A DNA stretch of 64,000 nucleotides from Typha latifolia (GCA_019914945.1 CM034099.1:1736001-1800000); one strand, 5' to 3'; shown: positions 1-13,251, counted from the stretch's first letter. Notes: a model not told the origin generated them from the sequence alone. Made by a program: numbers and translations.

Positions 1-3000
1 TATGCTCGAGTTTTTTAGAGTAAATTTTTTAAATTTTAGAGTTTAGAAATCTCTGTGTTATTTTTTATTTTTTACATCATATAAATTGATTTGGTTTAGC
101 CATTGTAGGGTGTTCACGAAGTTGGTAAGACACTGATGGTCTACTATAAAGATATGGCAGGTTAACCGCAGCTTTTGAAAACATCTCTTTTGCTAACGTG
201 TCTATCGTTGACTATATATCCAAGTGATGCTTTACAAAATAAAGTCAGCTTAGCAAATCCCAACGCACTTCTCAACCTTCTTATTTTTTTCTTGATCCCT
301 TCCTCCCTTACACACGGAATGAAGGGATATGAACAGGAATTATAGTACCATTGGAAGAAGAGGCACCAGTGGGAACATCCATACTGACGAACCATTTCAA
401 TAGTACGGGTTCACTATAGCCCTTAATCTAAAATGGACACATAATAAATTAAATAAGTTTTGTGACTTAATCTTGCCTTTGTTTCAATACGTCGTCTTCC
501 ATAGATTAATATTAGATTGCAAGTTTGAGAAACCGTACATTTGGTTCTTCAGAGTTTAGTTGTGTGTGTATGCGTTTGTTTCTTTTTAAGAAGAAGAAGT
601 GGGAATGCCATTGCGTTAAAAGAAATCATGTAATATGAAACACTATTTTTTAAACTGTCCACTGTCTTAGGGTTTTCCCTTTGAATCTCTCTCCGTTGTT
701 GGAGGTTTGGTTGGGATTGGCGGTTTGAGGATCGTAGAATTTTTTTAGCGGCATATTTTTAACTAGGCCCGTTCAAATTGTAGGGGTAAGGATAGTTCTT
801 TTCCTCCTCCGTTTTATCGGATTTCGATACGGTGACATTATTGTCTATATGTGTAGCGTTATAGATTCTTAGTCAGAGATGTCGGACATAAATATCTTTA
901 TGCACTTTCGCTTGAGTCATAATTTTTTGTTAATTTTTTGTATTTGATACTTATTCGTTTTAGGCTGAATATATAATCTTTCTTTGGTATGTTATGAATA
1001 AAATCTTTGCCTATCTAACTAAGCGAACACTATCCCACTAGTGAATGTCTAGTATAATTAATACCTGACCCAAATATTCCTTCCCTTATCATATTGTCCA
1101 TAGGAAATGGACATAATAACTAGTTGTGCCTATGACCTACTTCAAATCAATTTGTGATACTGTTGTGCATTGTACTAAAAGCCCCCATTATTGACAATAT
1201 AAAAAAGATAAAATCCACCTTTTACTATTAGAGTAAAAGGTTCAATCTAAAGATGGTGAATTAGAAGGTCAACAAGTGGTTAATGCGGTATAGTAGGCCA
1301 ACAACAACAATTGAAAACCAAGTACATTTCTTAACCTACACACTTTGTCTAGGGTTACAAATATTAGTTAATTGGAGTAATTGTTTTCAAAAGGGAAATC
1401 TTGTAAGCAATTCATGTCATTTTAGCAATAAAATATTTTCCATACTAGTTCACTATCACAAGCACTTCAAAGCTGCAAGATTTAGAACTATGGCATTGCA
1501 GAGCTCATTATTTGTCACTTTAATTTAGTTTCAAGTCAAATGTGATTAGTTTCAGAATAATAAGAATATTTGCCACGGTATAATCTCCATTTTGAGGTTG
1601 AATAATTCTTCTCTCGCCTACTTGGTCAGCATTATATTACTTGAATTATTTAATCCCTTAACTTAGGCATCACAAAATTAAGTCAAATTGACCAGGCTTA
1701 TATAGATTAGAATAGCAGCTAATTGGGCCTAATTAATCTTATTTGTAAAAGAACATCTAAAGCTAGTCTGTATGAATGGGAAATAGATCTTCCACTTCCA
1801 AATGACAAAGGCGTTGACCACTTCAATATTTGCAACAAAAAAAAGAAGTAATCCAAACTCTTGTATGAGATACCATTTCAATAAAAAAGGCAAGCACCAA
1901 TTGACTTCATCTTAGTAGACTCAACACATCCAAACAACAAGATGTGGGAGATATATTATTTGTACCATTTTTAATCAATAAAATAAACACAATACTCTTG
2001 ACTTCCTACAAAAATCCACAAAGGAAGAATGGATCAAAAGTTGAAGGTAAGCAAAAGCTGTTGAGATTTGTATGCAAACAAACAAAAGAAAAATAAAAAT
2101 CAAACTTTATCTACATGGCAACTTGGAGGGTGGTTGGTTCTCTTCCATTTCATACATCTATGCTTGTTAATGTCAAGTGATAAATTAATGAAGAAATAAA
2201 TTTAAGCAAAAAGGAAGAAGGTCCACATGATGACAGATTGAGTTTCCTTTACCTCATGCAACAAAATTAATACATAATGCATTTCTCATGGACAAATGAC
2301 AGGTTCTGGAAGATGTAATACTTTATTCGGGATTAGACTTCTAACTACAATCCTAATTTTAAGCTTTTGTACGTGAGATAATTAGGGGCTAAATGACACA
2401 ATTGGGCCAAATGTCATCTGGGTTCCTTTCTTTACAGCACCTAATTCCTTTTCCTATTCACGAGAAAGATGAGACGTCCCTTTCTCTCAATTTCCCTCTT
2501 TGTGTGTCATCCGTTTGCTCCACATCAACACTAATCAGGAGATAAGATGGTAGTATTTGGTGGCCTGTTAGAATCATTTTAAAATTGATGTTGATCAAGT
2601 CTTCTTCTTTTTCTTTTTCTTTTTTATCTTCCCATTAAACTCAAACTATTCATAATTAATCAAAGTTGGTAAGAACCCAGTTATATATACTTAGAATTAG
2701 CGCATGTGTAGTAAACTCCACAAAAAAAATTCTTGTTAGACAAGTATTAACCATATATATATCGATATTGTTAACTTTAATGTTTGAAAACTTGTACATA
2801 CTTATAACTTAGTCCGCAGGCTTATGTCTAGAACCAGTTTGGTGCGAAGACCTGCACATCCCTGCCGTTACAAAGTCAAGAGTCAGCCATGACATTTCCC
2901 CAAACCCCTCTCAAGGAACCTTCATATATTTGGTAAGAGTAGTTGGTTGTTTTTCTTAATTTTAATTTTAATTTTCTATGCTTATTTGCATGCCTTGATC

Positions 3001-3151
3001 ACCTACCTTATCGATCATCTCTCCCTCCTTAGAAATTAGAATTGGAGTTAGAATTCCTCCACCTTCTCCATCCTGGAGCTCTGCATGGACTACTGCTAGC
3101 AAGCTAGAGTAGTTCATCACTTGATTGCATGCAATATATATTTCACAAACC
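1..3151. other. Intergenic, upstream region of the kinase gene
   Basis: This stretch is AT-rich and no gene could be supported in it. The open frames present are short and show no recognisable domain. A pyrimidine-rich patch around 660-720 resembles a transcribed leader but leads into no coding frame. A perfect 10-bp stem with a 5-nt loop lies at 1217-1241. The last 200 bases should hold the promoter and leader of the kinase; a weak TATA-like string (catatattt) lies near 2923. A short upstream ATG at 3129 opens an out-of-frame reading frame that overlaps the kinase start. Confidence 0.6.
1217..1241. repeat. Short perfect inverted repeat
   Basis: ACCTTTTACT and its exact reverse complement are separated by ATTAG, giving a 10-bp stem. 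It stands alone in AT-rich intergenic DNA. It is too short for a microRNA precursor, and no neighbouring gene explains it. Confidence 0.5.
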
Positions 3152-4511
3152 ATGCACTCAAGGGCTTCATGGAGATCATTCCTCGCCGGTTGCTTCGGGG
3201 AGACGAGCGGGGGGACAAAAGTGCGGCCGAAGAAGATCGTGGAGAAGCAGAAGTCGACGGGGAGGATGTCGGTCTCCGACCTAAGCAACTCCACCGGCAT
3301 GCTATCGCCGGAGGACCTCTCGCTGTCGCTCGTCGGCTCGAATCTCTACGTGTTCACCCTCGCGGAGCTGAAGACGGCCACGCAGGGCTTCTCGATGAGC
3401 AACTTCCTCGGCGAAGGCGGCTTCGGGCCGGTCTACAAAGGATTCATCGACGACAAGCTTAAGGGGGGATTGAAGGCCCAGTCGGTTGCCGTAAAACTAC
3501 TAGACTTGGAAGGAGGAGTTCAAGGACACAAGGAATGGCTGGTAATAATATAATCCATGCATGATAATTACTATAAAAGTTTAGAGCTTCATTAATTCTT
3601 ACATATTGTTTGATTTAATTCTGTCATTTTTTTGTTGAATTATGAATAGGCTGAGGTGATCTATCTTGGGCAATTGAGGCATCCCCATCTTGTTAAATTG
3701 ATTGGATACTGCTACGAAGATGAGCATAGGCTTCTCGTCTACGAGTTCTTGGTGCGAGGCAGCTTGGAGAACCATCTATTTAAAAGTAAGTTGGTATTCC
3801 AATCCTTATCCTTATCAAATTTTTTGCTGGAAATTTAATTTGATAAAGTTGTTTTAAGTAGATCTGCCAACTCTCTCTTTAAAAATGGAAGAGCTAGAAA
3901 CAATCACTTTCTGTTAACATAATATTGATGCTGCCTTGAAAAACAATTCATAGCCGATAGTTAATGGCAACTGGTGATTGAATGCAATAAATGGACAAGC
4001 CACTCAATGGAAATATCCAACAAGTCTATTCCATCAATTCAGATTTAGCTACAGACAATCTAACTCCTATCCTTGGAGTTGGTAAGGCAAAACAATATCC
4101 CCACAAGATATATTGCTCACTTCTAGCTTTTTAATACAAATAGTATTAAGACTTTAAGCAAACACTAATTTCATGGTAAAAAATAGGGTGAGAATGATAA
4201 TAAAGACAAAACATAGGGTGTATTTGATGAATTTATCTAAATAAAATTATTTATGTAGGGTTTTTTGCATCTTTGCCGTGGTCAACACGCTTAAAGATCG
4301 CTGTGGGAGCCGCCAAGGGACTCGCCTTTCTCCACGGGAGCGAGAAGCCAGTGATCTACCGAGACTTCAAAGCATCCAACATCTTATTAGACTCGGTAAT
4401 TATTCCACTAATTAATTCATTCATTACTTAGTTAATTAATCTTTCTTCTCTTCTACTAAACCTAACGATATCGTCTTCCAAGGGCCAATGAATCATTCGT
4501 TTAGAGAGAAA

Positions 4512-4544
<33 letters not shown>

Positions 4545-5684
4545 GAGGAAGAGAATCTTAGACTAATGATAAGTGGATAACGATGGATGCCAACTTAACG
4601 CTGGGGGTGGGGGTCCATTTGATTGTAACCACACGAGAAGAATTATTCTATTTTGATCCCTCTACAGGAAATGAATGATATCTTAGGACGTTTCTTTTAG
4701 ATTAGGACGAACTAATTAGTACAATTCGTACGCAAAACTAATTAAAATTGTTAGAACTATTCTGGAATTGCCTTTGATTCTTTTTAAAACTATTATTATA
4801 ATTAATTTTAAATAAAATATACCTGACATATTTCATAGTACTGAGTTATTAAATATAATATTATATAGATTTTAAACTATTTTAATTAATTTGATTAAAA
4901 AAGGTAATATAATTTTGATGATAATTATAATATTTGCAGGACTATAATGCAAAGCTTTCGGACTTTGGGCTTGCAAAGGATGGGCCTGAAGGCGATGACA
5001 CGCACGTGTCGACTCGAGTCATGGGCACACAGGGGTACGCTGCACCCGAGTACATTATGACAGGTACTATCCGTGATTCCTACTATCTTCTCATGTATTA
5101 TTAATAATTTCTACTATCTTCTTATGTATTACATTTTGATCTCTTTTCAATTTTTAGGTCATCTTACGGCGAAGAGCGACGTATACAGCTTCGGAGTCGT
5201 CCTACTGGAGCTACTGACCGGGAGGCGATCGGTAGACAAGAACCGGCCGAGCCGAGAACAAAACCTGGTGGAGTGGGCGCGGCCAATCCTAACGGACCAA
5301 AGAAAGCTAGCCCGAATCATGGACCCAAAGTTGGATGGTCAGTACTCCACCAAAGGGGCCCAAAAGGCCGCATCTCTGGCCTACCAATGCCTGAGCCAGA
5401 CCCCCAAATCCAGGCCCCAAATGGCCACCATAGTGGAGGCTTTGGAGCCACTCCTCAAGCTCGACGACGAACCCATCGAGCCATTCGTCTTCACCGTTGG
5501 GCCGCAGAGGGCTGCGGCAGACGAGAAGGTCCAAGGCAACGACAATGGCCATGGCCATGACCACGGCCACCATGGAAGGCATCAGGGGCACAGGCATAGG
5601 GTGAAGTCGCCCATGAGAGTGGCTCGCAATGGGGATGTGGGGAATGGGGTGTATCATAGGAACTCACCGAAGCAGCATAGATGA
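3152..5684 (+). CDS. RIPK: Receptor-like cytoplasmic kinase VII, RIPK-like (5 exons)
   Basis: Exons are 3152-3541, 3650-3785, 4259-4395, 4940-5063 and 5158-5684, all GT-AG, giving 437 aa. This is a Ser/Thr kinase with no extracellular part. Visible parts are the glycine loop [11 protein letters not shown] (residues 87-97), lysine K115 in VAVK, the catalytic loop [10 protein letters not shown] with D211, DFG at 229-231, and activation-segment [10 protein letters not shown] typical of RIPK/PBL kinases. Relatives act at the plasma membrane in immune signalling; Arabidopsis RIPK phosphorylates RIN4. Residue 2 is His, so the usual N-myristoylation site is absent; Cys14 is a possible palmitoylation site. 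The tail (about residues 390-420) is rich in His and Gly. The first ATG in this frame after the upstream stop is used as start. The family call is firm; orthology to RIPK rests on motifs and neighbours. Confidence 0.93.
4513..4543 (+). repeat. Poly(A) tract, 31 A in kinase intron 3
   Basis: An uninterrupted run of 31 adenines lies inside the third intron of the kinase gene. No retrotransposon sequence was recognised in front of it, so it is best read as a mononucleotide microsatellite. Assembled length may be unreliable. Confidence 0.8.
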
Positions 5685-6720
5685 GAGTTGATTGATCATG
5701 GAGACATGGTACAGTGTACATAGCTGGCCTCTAGTGGCATGTTGTGATGTGAACTAGTAAACTGGCCCCTTCGGACAAGAAAAGTGTTTGTACGATGAAC
5801 TGGAAATCATGGAGGGGCCACTCTTATTTGTAGTTTACAAGCCCATGGGCTGGTATTATTGGAATCTATTCATCATGATTCAAAAAAAAAAAAGGACTGT
5901 ATTTATATACCTCTCCTATCTGTTAGCTTTGCATGGATGCTTTAACATGGCTCCCTTATTTGAGAGCAATGTATCTGAAAAAGAATAAAGATATTCTTGT
6001 GTTTCTGCTATTTAATAGATCAAAATTTAGTTGCTGATTAACTTTCATAGGTAAAAAGTTCAAAGGAGTACCTATGCAAAAACCGTAAATACCTTATATA
6101 CTCTATAATAGAATTAACAAATTCTTATACTTACTCCATATATATAAACATCTATGTATATAACACTCAAAAGAGTACAAGGCCTCGAAAAGGAATGGAC
6201 AAATAGAACTTTGCAGTCTGAACAGAGAGAAATCTCAGGCTAAGTAAAGAGAATCACTCTTCCTTCACCAATCTCTACTTCATTGTAATTTTCTAAAAGC
6301 TTAAACCCATAGAGAACGACAAGATTCCAACAATCAGTGATGTAGAGAGTTCCACGCATCTCTCTTGGTGACTGAAGAGGCCTTTACAAATCCATTATAG
6401 GACTGGAAACTTGTTCCCTCTGTGTTGACAAACATATTTCGTGCGAGCTAAGCATCCGATTACAGAATACTGTCAAAGTTCTTTCTCAAACACAATATAA
6501 CTGGGGAAAACATCAGTATATTCTTCTTGTTCAAATGGATAAATGACTCCATTTACATCAAATAACACACTCAAAAGAAGGAATTCCTAGAAACTATCCT
6601 TCCAATTCACAAATGAAATCAACATAGATATTTATCACACAAATTTTTTCAGTTTCCAATACCATAAATCCTTGCTCTTATGGTTTATATACAATATGAT
6701 GTGGATTCCTTGTACGTCCA
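5685..6720. other. Convergent 3' region between kinase and LOR genes
   Basis: The two flanking genes converge here, so the stretch holds their 3' untranslated ends. An AATAAA-like signal for the kinase transcript lies near 5985. No coding frame with a recognisable domain is present on either strand. Confidence 0.6.
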
Positions 6721-7528
6721 TCAACACCTAGTGGACTCCCCATGAATGTTGTCAAGAATGGCAAGCACACCAATCACAAAGGCCTGGTCGTAGCCTGGTT
6801 GCACCACCACTTTGTAGAAGTCCTTGCTTGCCATCATCTCCTTCATTTCCACCTATCAAATGTTTACTCCATGTTAGAAGGAATTCTAAGAATTCGTTAT
6901 AAAAATGGCATTCTTTGTTGCATGGAAATTTATCCATAGGCAGGTTTATGACCTTCCCCTCCTTACCTGCGCCACAACTTTCCCTCTTCGATCTTTGATT
7001 GTGCAAGCCCTCTCATGGAATGATCCAGTCACCTCGAAATCCCAGCCTTTCTTATTTCCTTTCAGTTCTAGCGATATCCTAATCACATTCTTCATTGCTA
7101 GGAATGATTTTGGGTCATACAAGCTAAACACTAGCTTATCTGGTCTATTGTAGTCCATCAGGTATCCCTTCCATTGGTTGTGAATGCTTATAGCTTGAAC
7201 AACACCTCCCTAGGAGCAGACATGAGCTCTGTGAAGATAATTATATATATGTATATATAGGCAACAAGGCAGAGGAGGAGGAAAAGGGATTTACCTTTTT
7301 GCGTATGAAGAGTATCGCAGCTCCATCGCCATCTCGGACAATCAACTCACCCTTAGCACCAAGAGTTCCGCAACCATCTACGCTGAACACCTTCCTTTGA
7401 TCACAATTCATGACGACGAAGCCACCTCCATTCACAATATGAGGCCTCGTTCTTACTGTCAACACTACCTGAGAAGAAGAGCAAAAGATCTTGCTAACAA
7501 TTGGTATTAGATTTACTTGTCCTCCCAT
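6721..7528 (-). CDS. LURP-one-related (LOR, DUF567) protein, 3 exons
   Basis: On the minus strand the exons are 7528-7295, 7209-6967 and 6852-6721 (stop TGA), giving 202 aa. The product is a small tubby-like beta-barrel protein of the LOR family. Recognisable stretches are GFVVMNCDQRKVFSVDGCG, then GELIVRDGDG, GGVVQAISIHNQWKGYLMDY and a C-terminal VVVQPGYDQAFVIGVLAILD. Arabidopsis LURP1 is needed for defence against downy mildew, but most family members have no known biochemical activity. No signal peptide is visible. It is convergent with the kinase and shares a strand with the subtilase, an arrangement that suggests orthology to Arabidopsis LOR8 (At2g05910, from memory). Splice sites are canonical and phases agree. 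The family call is firm; the subgroup is inferred. Confidence 0.9.
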
Positions 7529-8529
7529 GACTTCTTCCTTTGGTTTCTTTCAATCCTCTGGAGATGAAATAGCACACGTCAATGGAGTTCTTTGTTCAAA
7601 GGTTAGTAGACTTCTTAGCAGCAGCAAACGAGAACCGGAAACTGATTAAGTATACAGGGAAAACTCCTTTGAGTGTGGAGATCTCATGGATAAACTTGTA
7701 TAACGTTTCATTCGAGTTATATAAAGGAAGTCACAGTTAAAGCAAGAGTTTGTGTAGAATTTGATGGCTCATGGAAGAGAATAATCCTACTTTCAGTTAG
7801 GTACTACTCAAAGAAGCATCTTTGAATGAAATTGCTTCAAGTTACCAACAACTATATATTTTAGGAGATCACTTTTGGCTGGAGCCTTGTGGCCTTACTT
7901 CGTACATACTACAAGCAAGTGCCAATCACTTCTTATAGTACTGTTTATGGATAAGCTCTTACCATGTCATGCATATCCATTTGGCTTTTGATTGGTGAGT
8001 GCATAACATGCATTCTAGGATTTTTTTTTTTTAGTTTAGTGTGTGGTAATATTTTGCTATTTTAAGTAATTACTTTATTGAAAATAACTACAAAGGGACT
8101 TTTAAATGTCCAATTCATTCGAATCATTCAGACTTTCATGCTTCATCAAGAGTACAGATTGCAACTCTTCAATCATCACAATGTTAAGAACACACAGGCT
8201 CTTGTTAAATGACAAACTGAAGGAAGGACTACACAAAAAGCTTACATAAATTGCATAGTTACGTCACTTGAAGTGCCTGTAACTCTGAAACTATCTATTC
8301 GGAGTATATCATTGCCTGAGCTTCACATTGATTCTCTTTGTGAAGCAAGCTAACCACATTTAACTTCATCACAAGACAAAGATTACACCATTCTCTAGCC
8401 AGAATTTACCTGTAAATTGAGGTGAAATACAGTATTGTCCTGCATCACACTCTTCAAGAAGAAGAGGCAGAACTCGGGCATGAGAATTTTCTTTAAGAAG
8501 CAACTGGGAAAGACAAGAAAGACATCTAA
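7529..8529. other. LOR upstream region and subtilase 3' end
   Basis: This 1-kb stretch holds the promoter and leader of the LOR gene (transcribed leftwards) and the 3' untranslated end of the subtilase. No other gene is supported. Confidence 0.6.
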
Positions 8530-11500
8530 CTATTTCTCCATTTTCCAGGTATACGCAACCGGGCTGCTCACTGTGTATCTTTTGTTAGTCCAAGATATCC
8601 GACCAAAAGCCTCCTTTTCGTGGGTTCTTTCTTTCTTAGATGCAAATGTTACACTGTATTTCAGCTTCTGCCCCACTCTCTTAAATACAAGCTTCAGGGG
8701 CTTCACTATAACACCCACACTATCAGGAGAACTAACCTTCACCTTGTATATGGACCCAGCTGGACCAACATTTGTGAGCTCCCTTCTATACTTCACAACC
8801 CTGGACCTCTCTCTGAACACAACTGAGAAGGATGGGTAGTTAAGGTTTCCTGGAGTTGATAATTTCCGTGAGCAAGCAACATTGGCCCCCTTAGTAATTA
8901 CTTGGATGTGTTGAAGGGTGTAGTTCAAGGAGCAAAGGAAAGCAATGTAGTCATCAGTAGTTATGTCATAAATAAGTCCTGGAGAGAGAGCCTTCTGGGG
9001 GTCCACATGACCAGCACCGTAGGCAAATGGAGTTGCAGGTGAACCCCCGGCAGCATCCCGTAGAGGGGATTTTGTATTGTCTAGTGTGTATGCAGTGGTC
9101 ATCAGGGCGGACTTTATAGCAGCTGGGCTCCAGTCAGGATGGGCGGCCTTGAGGAGTGCTGCAACCCCGCTAATATGTGGACATGACATAGATGTTCCTG
9201 TAATATTAAAAAAGAATTGTCAGGCAAACAAGCAAAACAATATTATGCGAGAATGTCAAAAATTGCAATTAGATGAATGGCCTAACTATAATGAAGCAAA
9301 ATATGTTCTAATAACAACAAATTCTTGCACCTCCTTCTCAGTTATGAAAGTGTCAATTGTTATCACCAGTAGTTCTACTTCATCTTCACCTGCTTTACAA
9401 TCTCCATGACCTCCCTCTTCTCTAATATCCATTCTACCCCAAGTTTTACTAGCCATTGCTTTCCATACCTATGGAATTTGACTGGTATACAGCATATAGT
9501 GTGTTGGGAATACAGAAAAATCAGTAAGCAGTATGCAATTCTGGAAATAATAGTTAAGATACCACAATAAAAACTATAAAAAAAGAGGTGAGCTTCCTGG
9601 AATGATTATCAGGAACAAATTATGATTCCTGGTATAAATTGTTGTCTTCTAAAAGCAAACAGTACATAAATCAGATCGTCTTCTATTTCATTTTTATCTA
9701 TTAAACATAGAAGAACATGCAAGTTCTGAATTGCTTTTGGAGAGGACAAGCATAGAGCCAAAACAACTTAAAATATATAAACAGGATATCTTCACATGGG
9801 AGGCTTGAGGTATTGAGTTAGCTTCAATACAAACCATACAAAACTAATTCTTGCAAGTAGAGAGGTTCACATGCAGATGCACAAATCCCTTCCAAAGATT
9901 AGCTTCAATTAACTTTAAAGTGTTATTTTGAGTTCTACCAACTTATAAAAAAAAATCTAAGAATAAAATTGCTCTAAAGCAGTAACGGACCGTGAGAACA
10001 AAGAGCAAACACATACCGGACATGATATTGAACGCAGTTCTCCGGCCATCCATAGCCAGGCCGGTTGGCCCGACAGCCCCCGACCACCCCGCCAAGATAT
10101 TAACCCCCGGACCAATCAAATCCGGCTTCAAAATCTCCGGCAATACTGCATTTGGCCCCCTTGAACTAAATGCGGCCACCACCGGCGAAGGCCGCACTCC
10201 AAGCACCGTGCCCCCAAAACTCAATACTGCTCTTGGATCCCTATCTCTTTGCACATACTTCCTTATAAGATCCCCCGCCTTCTTCCCCACCGCCAAAGCC
10301 GGCAATAAATGGCTGTCTGCCACCATCTCCTCTCCGCTTGCCGCCGTGTTCGCCAGTATCATCCCCGCCCCTCCCGCCGCCTTCACCACCGCCCCCTTCT
10401 CCACACGTGCGGTCACCCCCCGGTCGCACAAGACGATCTTCCCACGGACGTGAGTTGGGTCTAGTGTTCCGGTGAGGCAGAGCTTGCTCGCGTTGGTCTT
10501 CCCACCGCCGTAGACGATGAGGTGCATCTTGGAACCCAAACCTTTGCCAGAGTAGAGGGAGACTCCCGCGAGACGGTCGCCGGAGGCGAGGAGGGCATAG
10601 GCGGGGAAGTCGCGATCGAGGGTTCCGGCACCGACAGTGGCGATCCAGGGAGCCGCGTTGGCGACGGAGGAGCGGGAGGGGCCGCTGTTGCCAGCGGAGC
10701 AGGATACGAAGACACCTGCGGCGGCGGCGGAGAAGGCGGCGACGGCGATCGTATCGCGGAAGTAGGGAGCGGCGCCGCCTCCGAGGGAGAGTGAGAGGAC
10801 GTCCACGCCGTCGGATACAGCGGCCTCGATGCCGGCGAGGATGTCGGAACCGAGGCAACCGGAGGACCAGCAGACCTTGTAGGCCGCCACGCGGGTGCCG
10901 ATCGCCATGCCACGTGCTACCCCGGCGGCGTACCTGTGATTTAAATCATTGTTTTCTTTACAAAAGATAGTGATTTTTTAAACGTAAAACCAATTTCAGA
11001 TTAAGTTCAAACGTTAAAACTATTTCCATCGCAAAATATCCAAATATAATATGATTTCAAATTGAAATCCACTGGAGAAAAGGAGGAGAGATGTGTGAGC
11101 TATTAACAATACCCAAGTAGACTAGCATTGGTGACCGGCAAACCGGCAACAGTGGAGGCCGTATGCGTCCCGTGTCCATCTCGATCCCTCGCTGAGGCGA
11201 ACTCCTTCCCACTACCGGCAGCGCGAAATCCTTTCGAGAAGCTTCTCGCCCCGACTAGCTTCCGATTACACAGCGACGGCGAGAAATCCACCCCAGCTTC
11301 GCACGCCCCTCGCCACCTCCCCGGGACTGGCGGGAGCGAGTTAACTGCACCGTCGGCGAAGCTCGGAGATTCGGGCCAGACGCCGGTGTCCAGGACCCCG
11401 ACGATGACGTCGCGCGACGCGGACTCGACGGCCTGGATCGGGACAGAGGTGGGGGAGAGACCGAGGAAGGAAGGGGTCCGGGTGGTGTGGAGGCGGAGGA

Positions 11501-11792
11501 TGGGGTCGCGATGGATGAGGAGGACGGAGGGGTGGCGGCGGAGCAGCGGGAGGTGCTGGGGGAAGAGCACGGCGGCAAAGCCGTGGGCGGCGGCTGAGTA
11601 GGAGTAGAGAAGGTGATCAGATGGGGGAATAGATAGGGATTGGAGAGTGGATTCGAACCAGTGGGATGGGGTGGGGTGGATCGAAGGGCGGTGAGATGGG
11701 TTCATGTACACGATGTAGGTTTTGTTGGAAGAAACCATTGTAGTTATGCAAGTGGAGAGGAAGAAGAAGAGGAATAGAGGATATGCCGCCAT
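8530..11792 (-). CDS. SBT1.8: Subtilisin-like serine protease, SBT1 group (SBT1.8-like), 3 exons
   Basis: On the minus strand the exons are 11792-11113, 10933-10017 and 9197-8530, giving 754 aa. This is a secreted S8 protease. It has a signal peptide (about residues 1-22), an I9 propeptide starting TYIVYM, catalytic Asp135 in VLDTGVWPE, His207 in [10 protein letters not shown], oxyanion Asn near 309 in SAGNSGP, a protease-associated insertion, and catalytic Ser535 in GTSMSCPH. A fibronectin-III-like C-terminus follows ([17 protein letters not shown]). The triad is intact, so an active cell-wall protease is expected. Many SBT1 genes lack introns; this one has two, and the second cuts the Gly codon of GTSMS. 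The first two exons are GC-rich. The SBT1.8 name rests on length and neighbours; SBT1.6 or SBT1.7 type cannot be excluded. Confidence 0.93.
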
Positions 11793-13251
11793 GGTTTCGT
11801 GAGGAAGTTAGCTGGTCCTAGTGGCTTACTGCTTCTCCTTCCTCTTCTTCGTCGCAATATTAATGGGTAAAAAAGGAAGAGAAGAGAAATATTTTGCATA
11901 CAGAACCTTGCACTTTGGAGATTTCACTTACACCCTTGCACTTTTCCATATTTCGCAAATCTCAGCGCGCAGTGTTTTTAAAATGCAGGAGGTGGTGTCG
12001 TTCTCGTGTCTGACTGGTTCATGAAAAAGTTTGGAATTAATTAAATGTGAAGGTTGTTTTCGTAAATCGGATCCCCACTGTAAATTGAACTGTTATCTAA
12101 TTTTTGAGACATCACAGGAACTTATGCAGCAGCTACTCTTACCAACACTAATATTTTTGATACAATATATTTTATTATCCTTTATATTACATTAATTCAG
12201 TTTTAACAAATAGCAAACTGAGTTTAGTGCACAGTTTCCGAGGCCAATGTCTTTACTGGGGTTAGGAATGCGATTAGACACACGGTGTCTTTTTGTTTTG
12301 AGCCGAGCCTCGGGGCTCGGATTCCGTGACCGCGATGCTGCTCAGGGTTCGATGGGCCCGCGCGGGGACCACACTGACTGTGGCTCCTCAAACCTCCACC
12401 GTTTCCCGCCTAATTATTATGGTTTTAGCTGTTTAAAATTTCCGGCAGCAGGATATGAAAAAAATTAAATTAAAAAAGAAAAGAAAAGAAGGAGAGAGAT
12501 AATTTAGAAATTTATCATGGGATAAGGGATAGAAAAATAATAAAAGAAGGTATTTAATTTTAATTAATTTTACTACACTTTCCTTGATTTAATATAAATA
12601 GATATTTTATAGTTTTAGTCTATGAAGACATACATATATATCCTCTTTAATCTTCTAGTAGTTGAAAGTAATCTAAAAAGATTTTAACTCTTAATCTCTT
12701 AATGAGCTATTAGCAACAACAATGATGGGAAAATTGAAGTGCAACGGCTAGTTAGTTGGAAAGGAATAGTGGGGGCAACGCCATCAGTGCACTGCTCTGG
12801 ACTGCACTCCAAGTAAGTATGATAATTAAAGTTGTTGTTCTTTTTTTAATAATTAAAGTTGTTGGTTGCCATCTTTCTTCTTTTCCTTTCGCTAGGTAGG
12901 AGGAAGAGATTATTTATTAATATTTTGGTGCATTGCCATCAATACCACTCAAGTGTGAGTGGTAGTAGGTCTCATCCACTATGTACAATTCTACTGTCAT
13001 CCATGTTTCGGGTATAATTAAGGCCATAGTTAGGATGACAAATCCCCTTTACTTATCATCATGTACTAAGTGTGAATGTGACAATGGCATGCGTCATGCT
13101 CATGCGTATGGCTTAACCTATGATCATTTTTATTTTTGATTGATAGAGATAATGGATGCTAATCATAAGCTAAACAGAATGACTAATATTTTCCAATTGA
13201 TAAGTTAAATGAGACACAAATTATCCAAATTACTGTACTTAATGGGCTATA

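Noticed and set aside
1217..1241. Hairpin as a microRNA precursor
   Set aside because: A 10-bp stem is far too short for a plant pre-miRNA arm pair.
4513..4543. Poly(A) run as the tail of a retroposed sequence
   Set aside because: No retroelement or cDNA-like sequence precedes it and no target duplication was seen.
10241..10913. Long overlapping open frames on both strands across the subtilase second exon
   Set aside because: They are GC-rich shadows of the subtilase coding frame: low-complexity Arg/Pro/Ser peptides without domains, while the subtilase frame has clear catalytic motifs.
11103..11112. Subtilase exon 1 continuing to the in-frame stop
   Set aside because: Reading through gives LLGYC and a stop, losing most of the protease. 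Splicing at 11113 restores [13 protein letters not shown], the conserved continuation, with correct phase.
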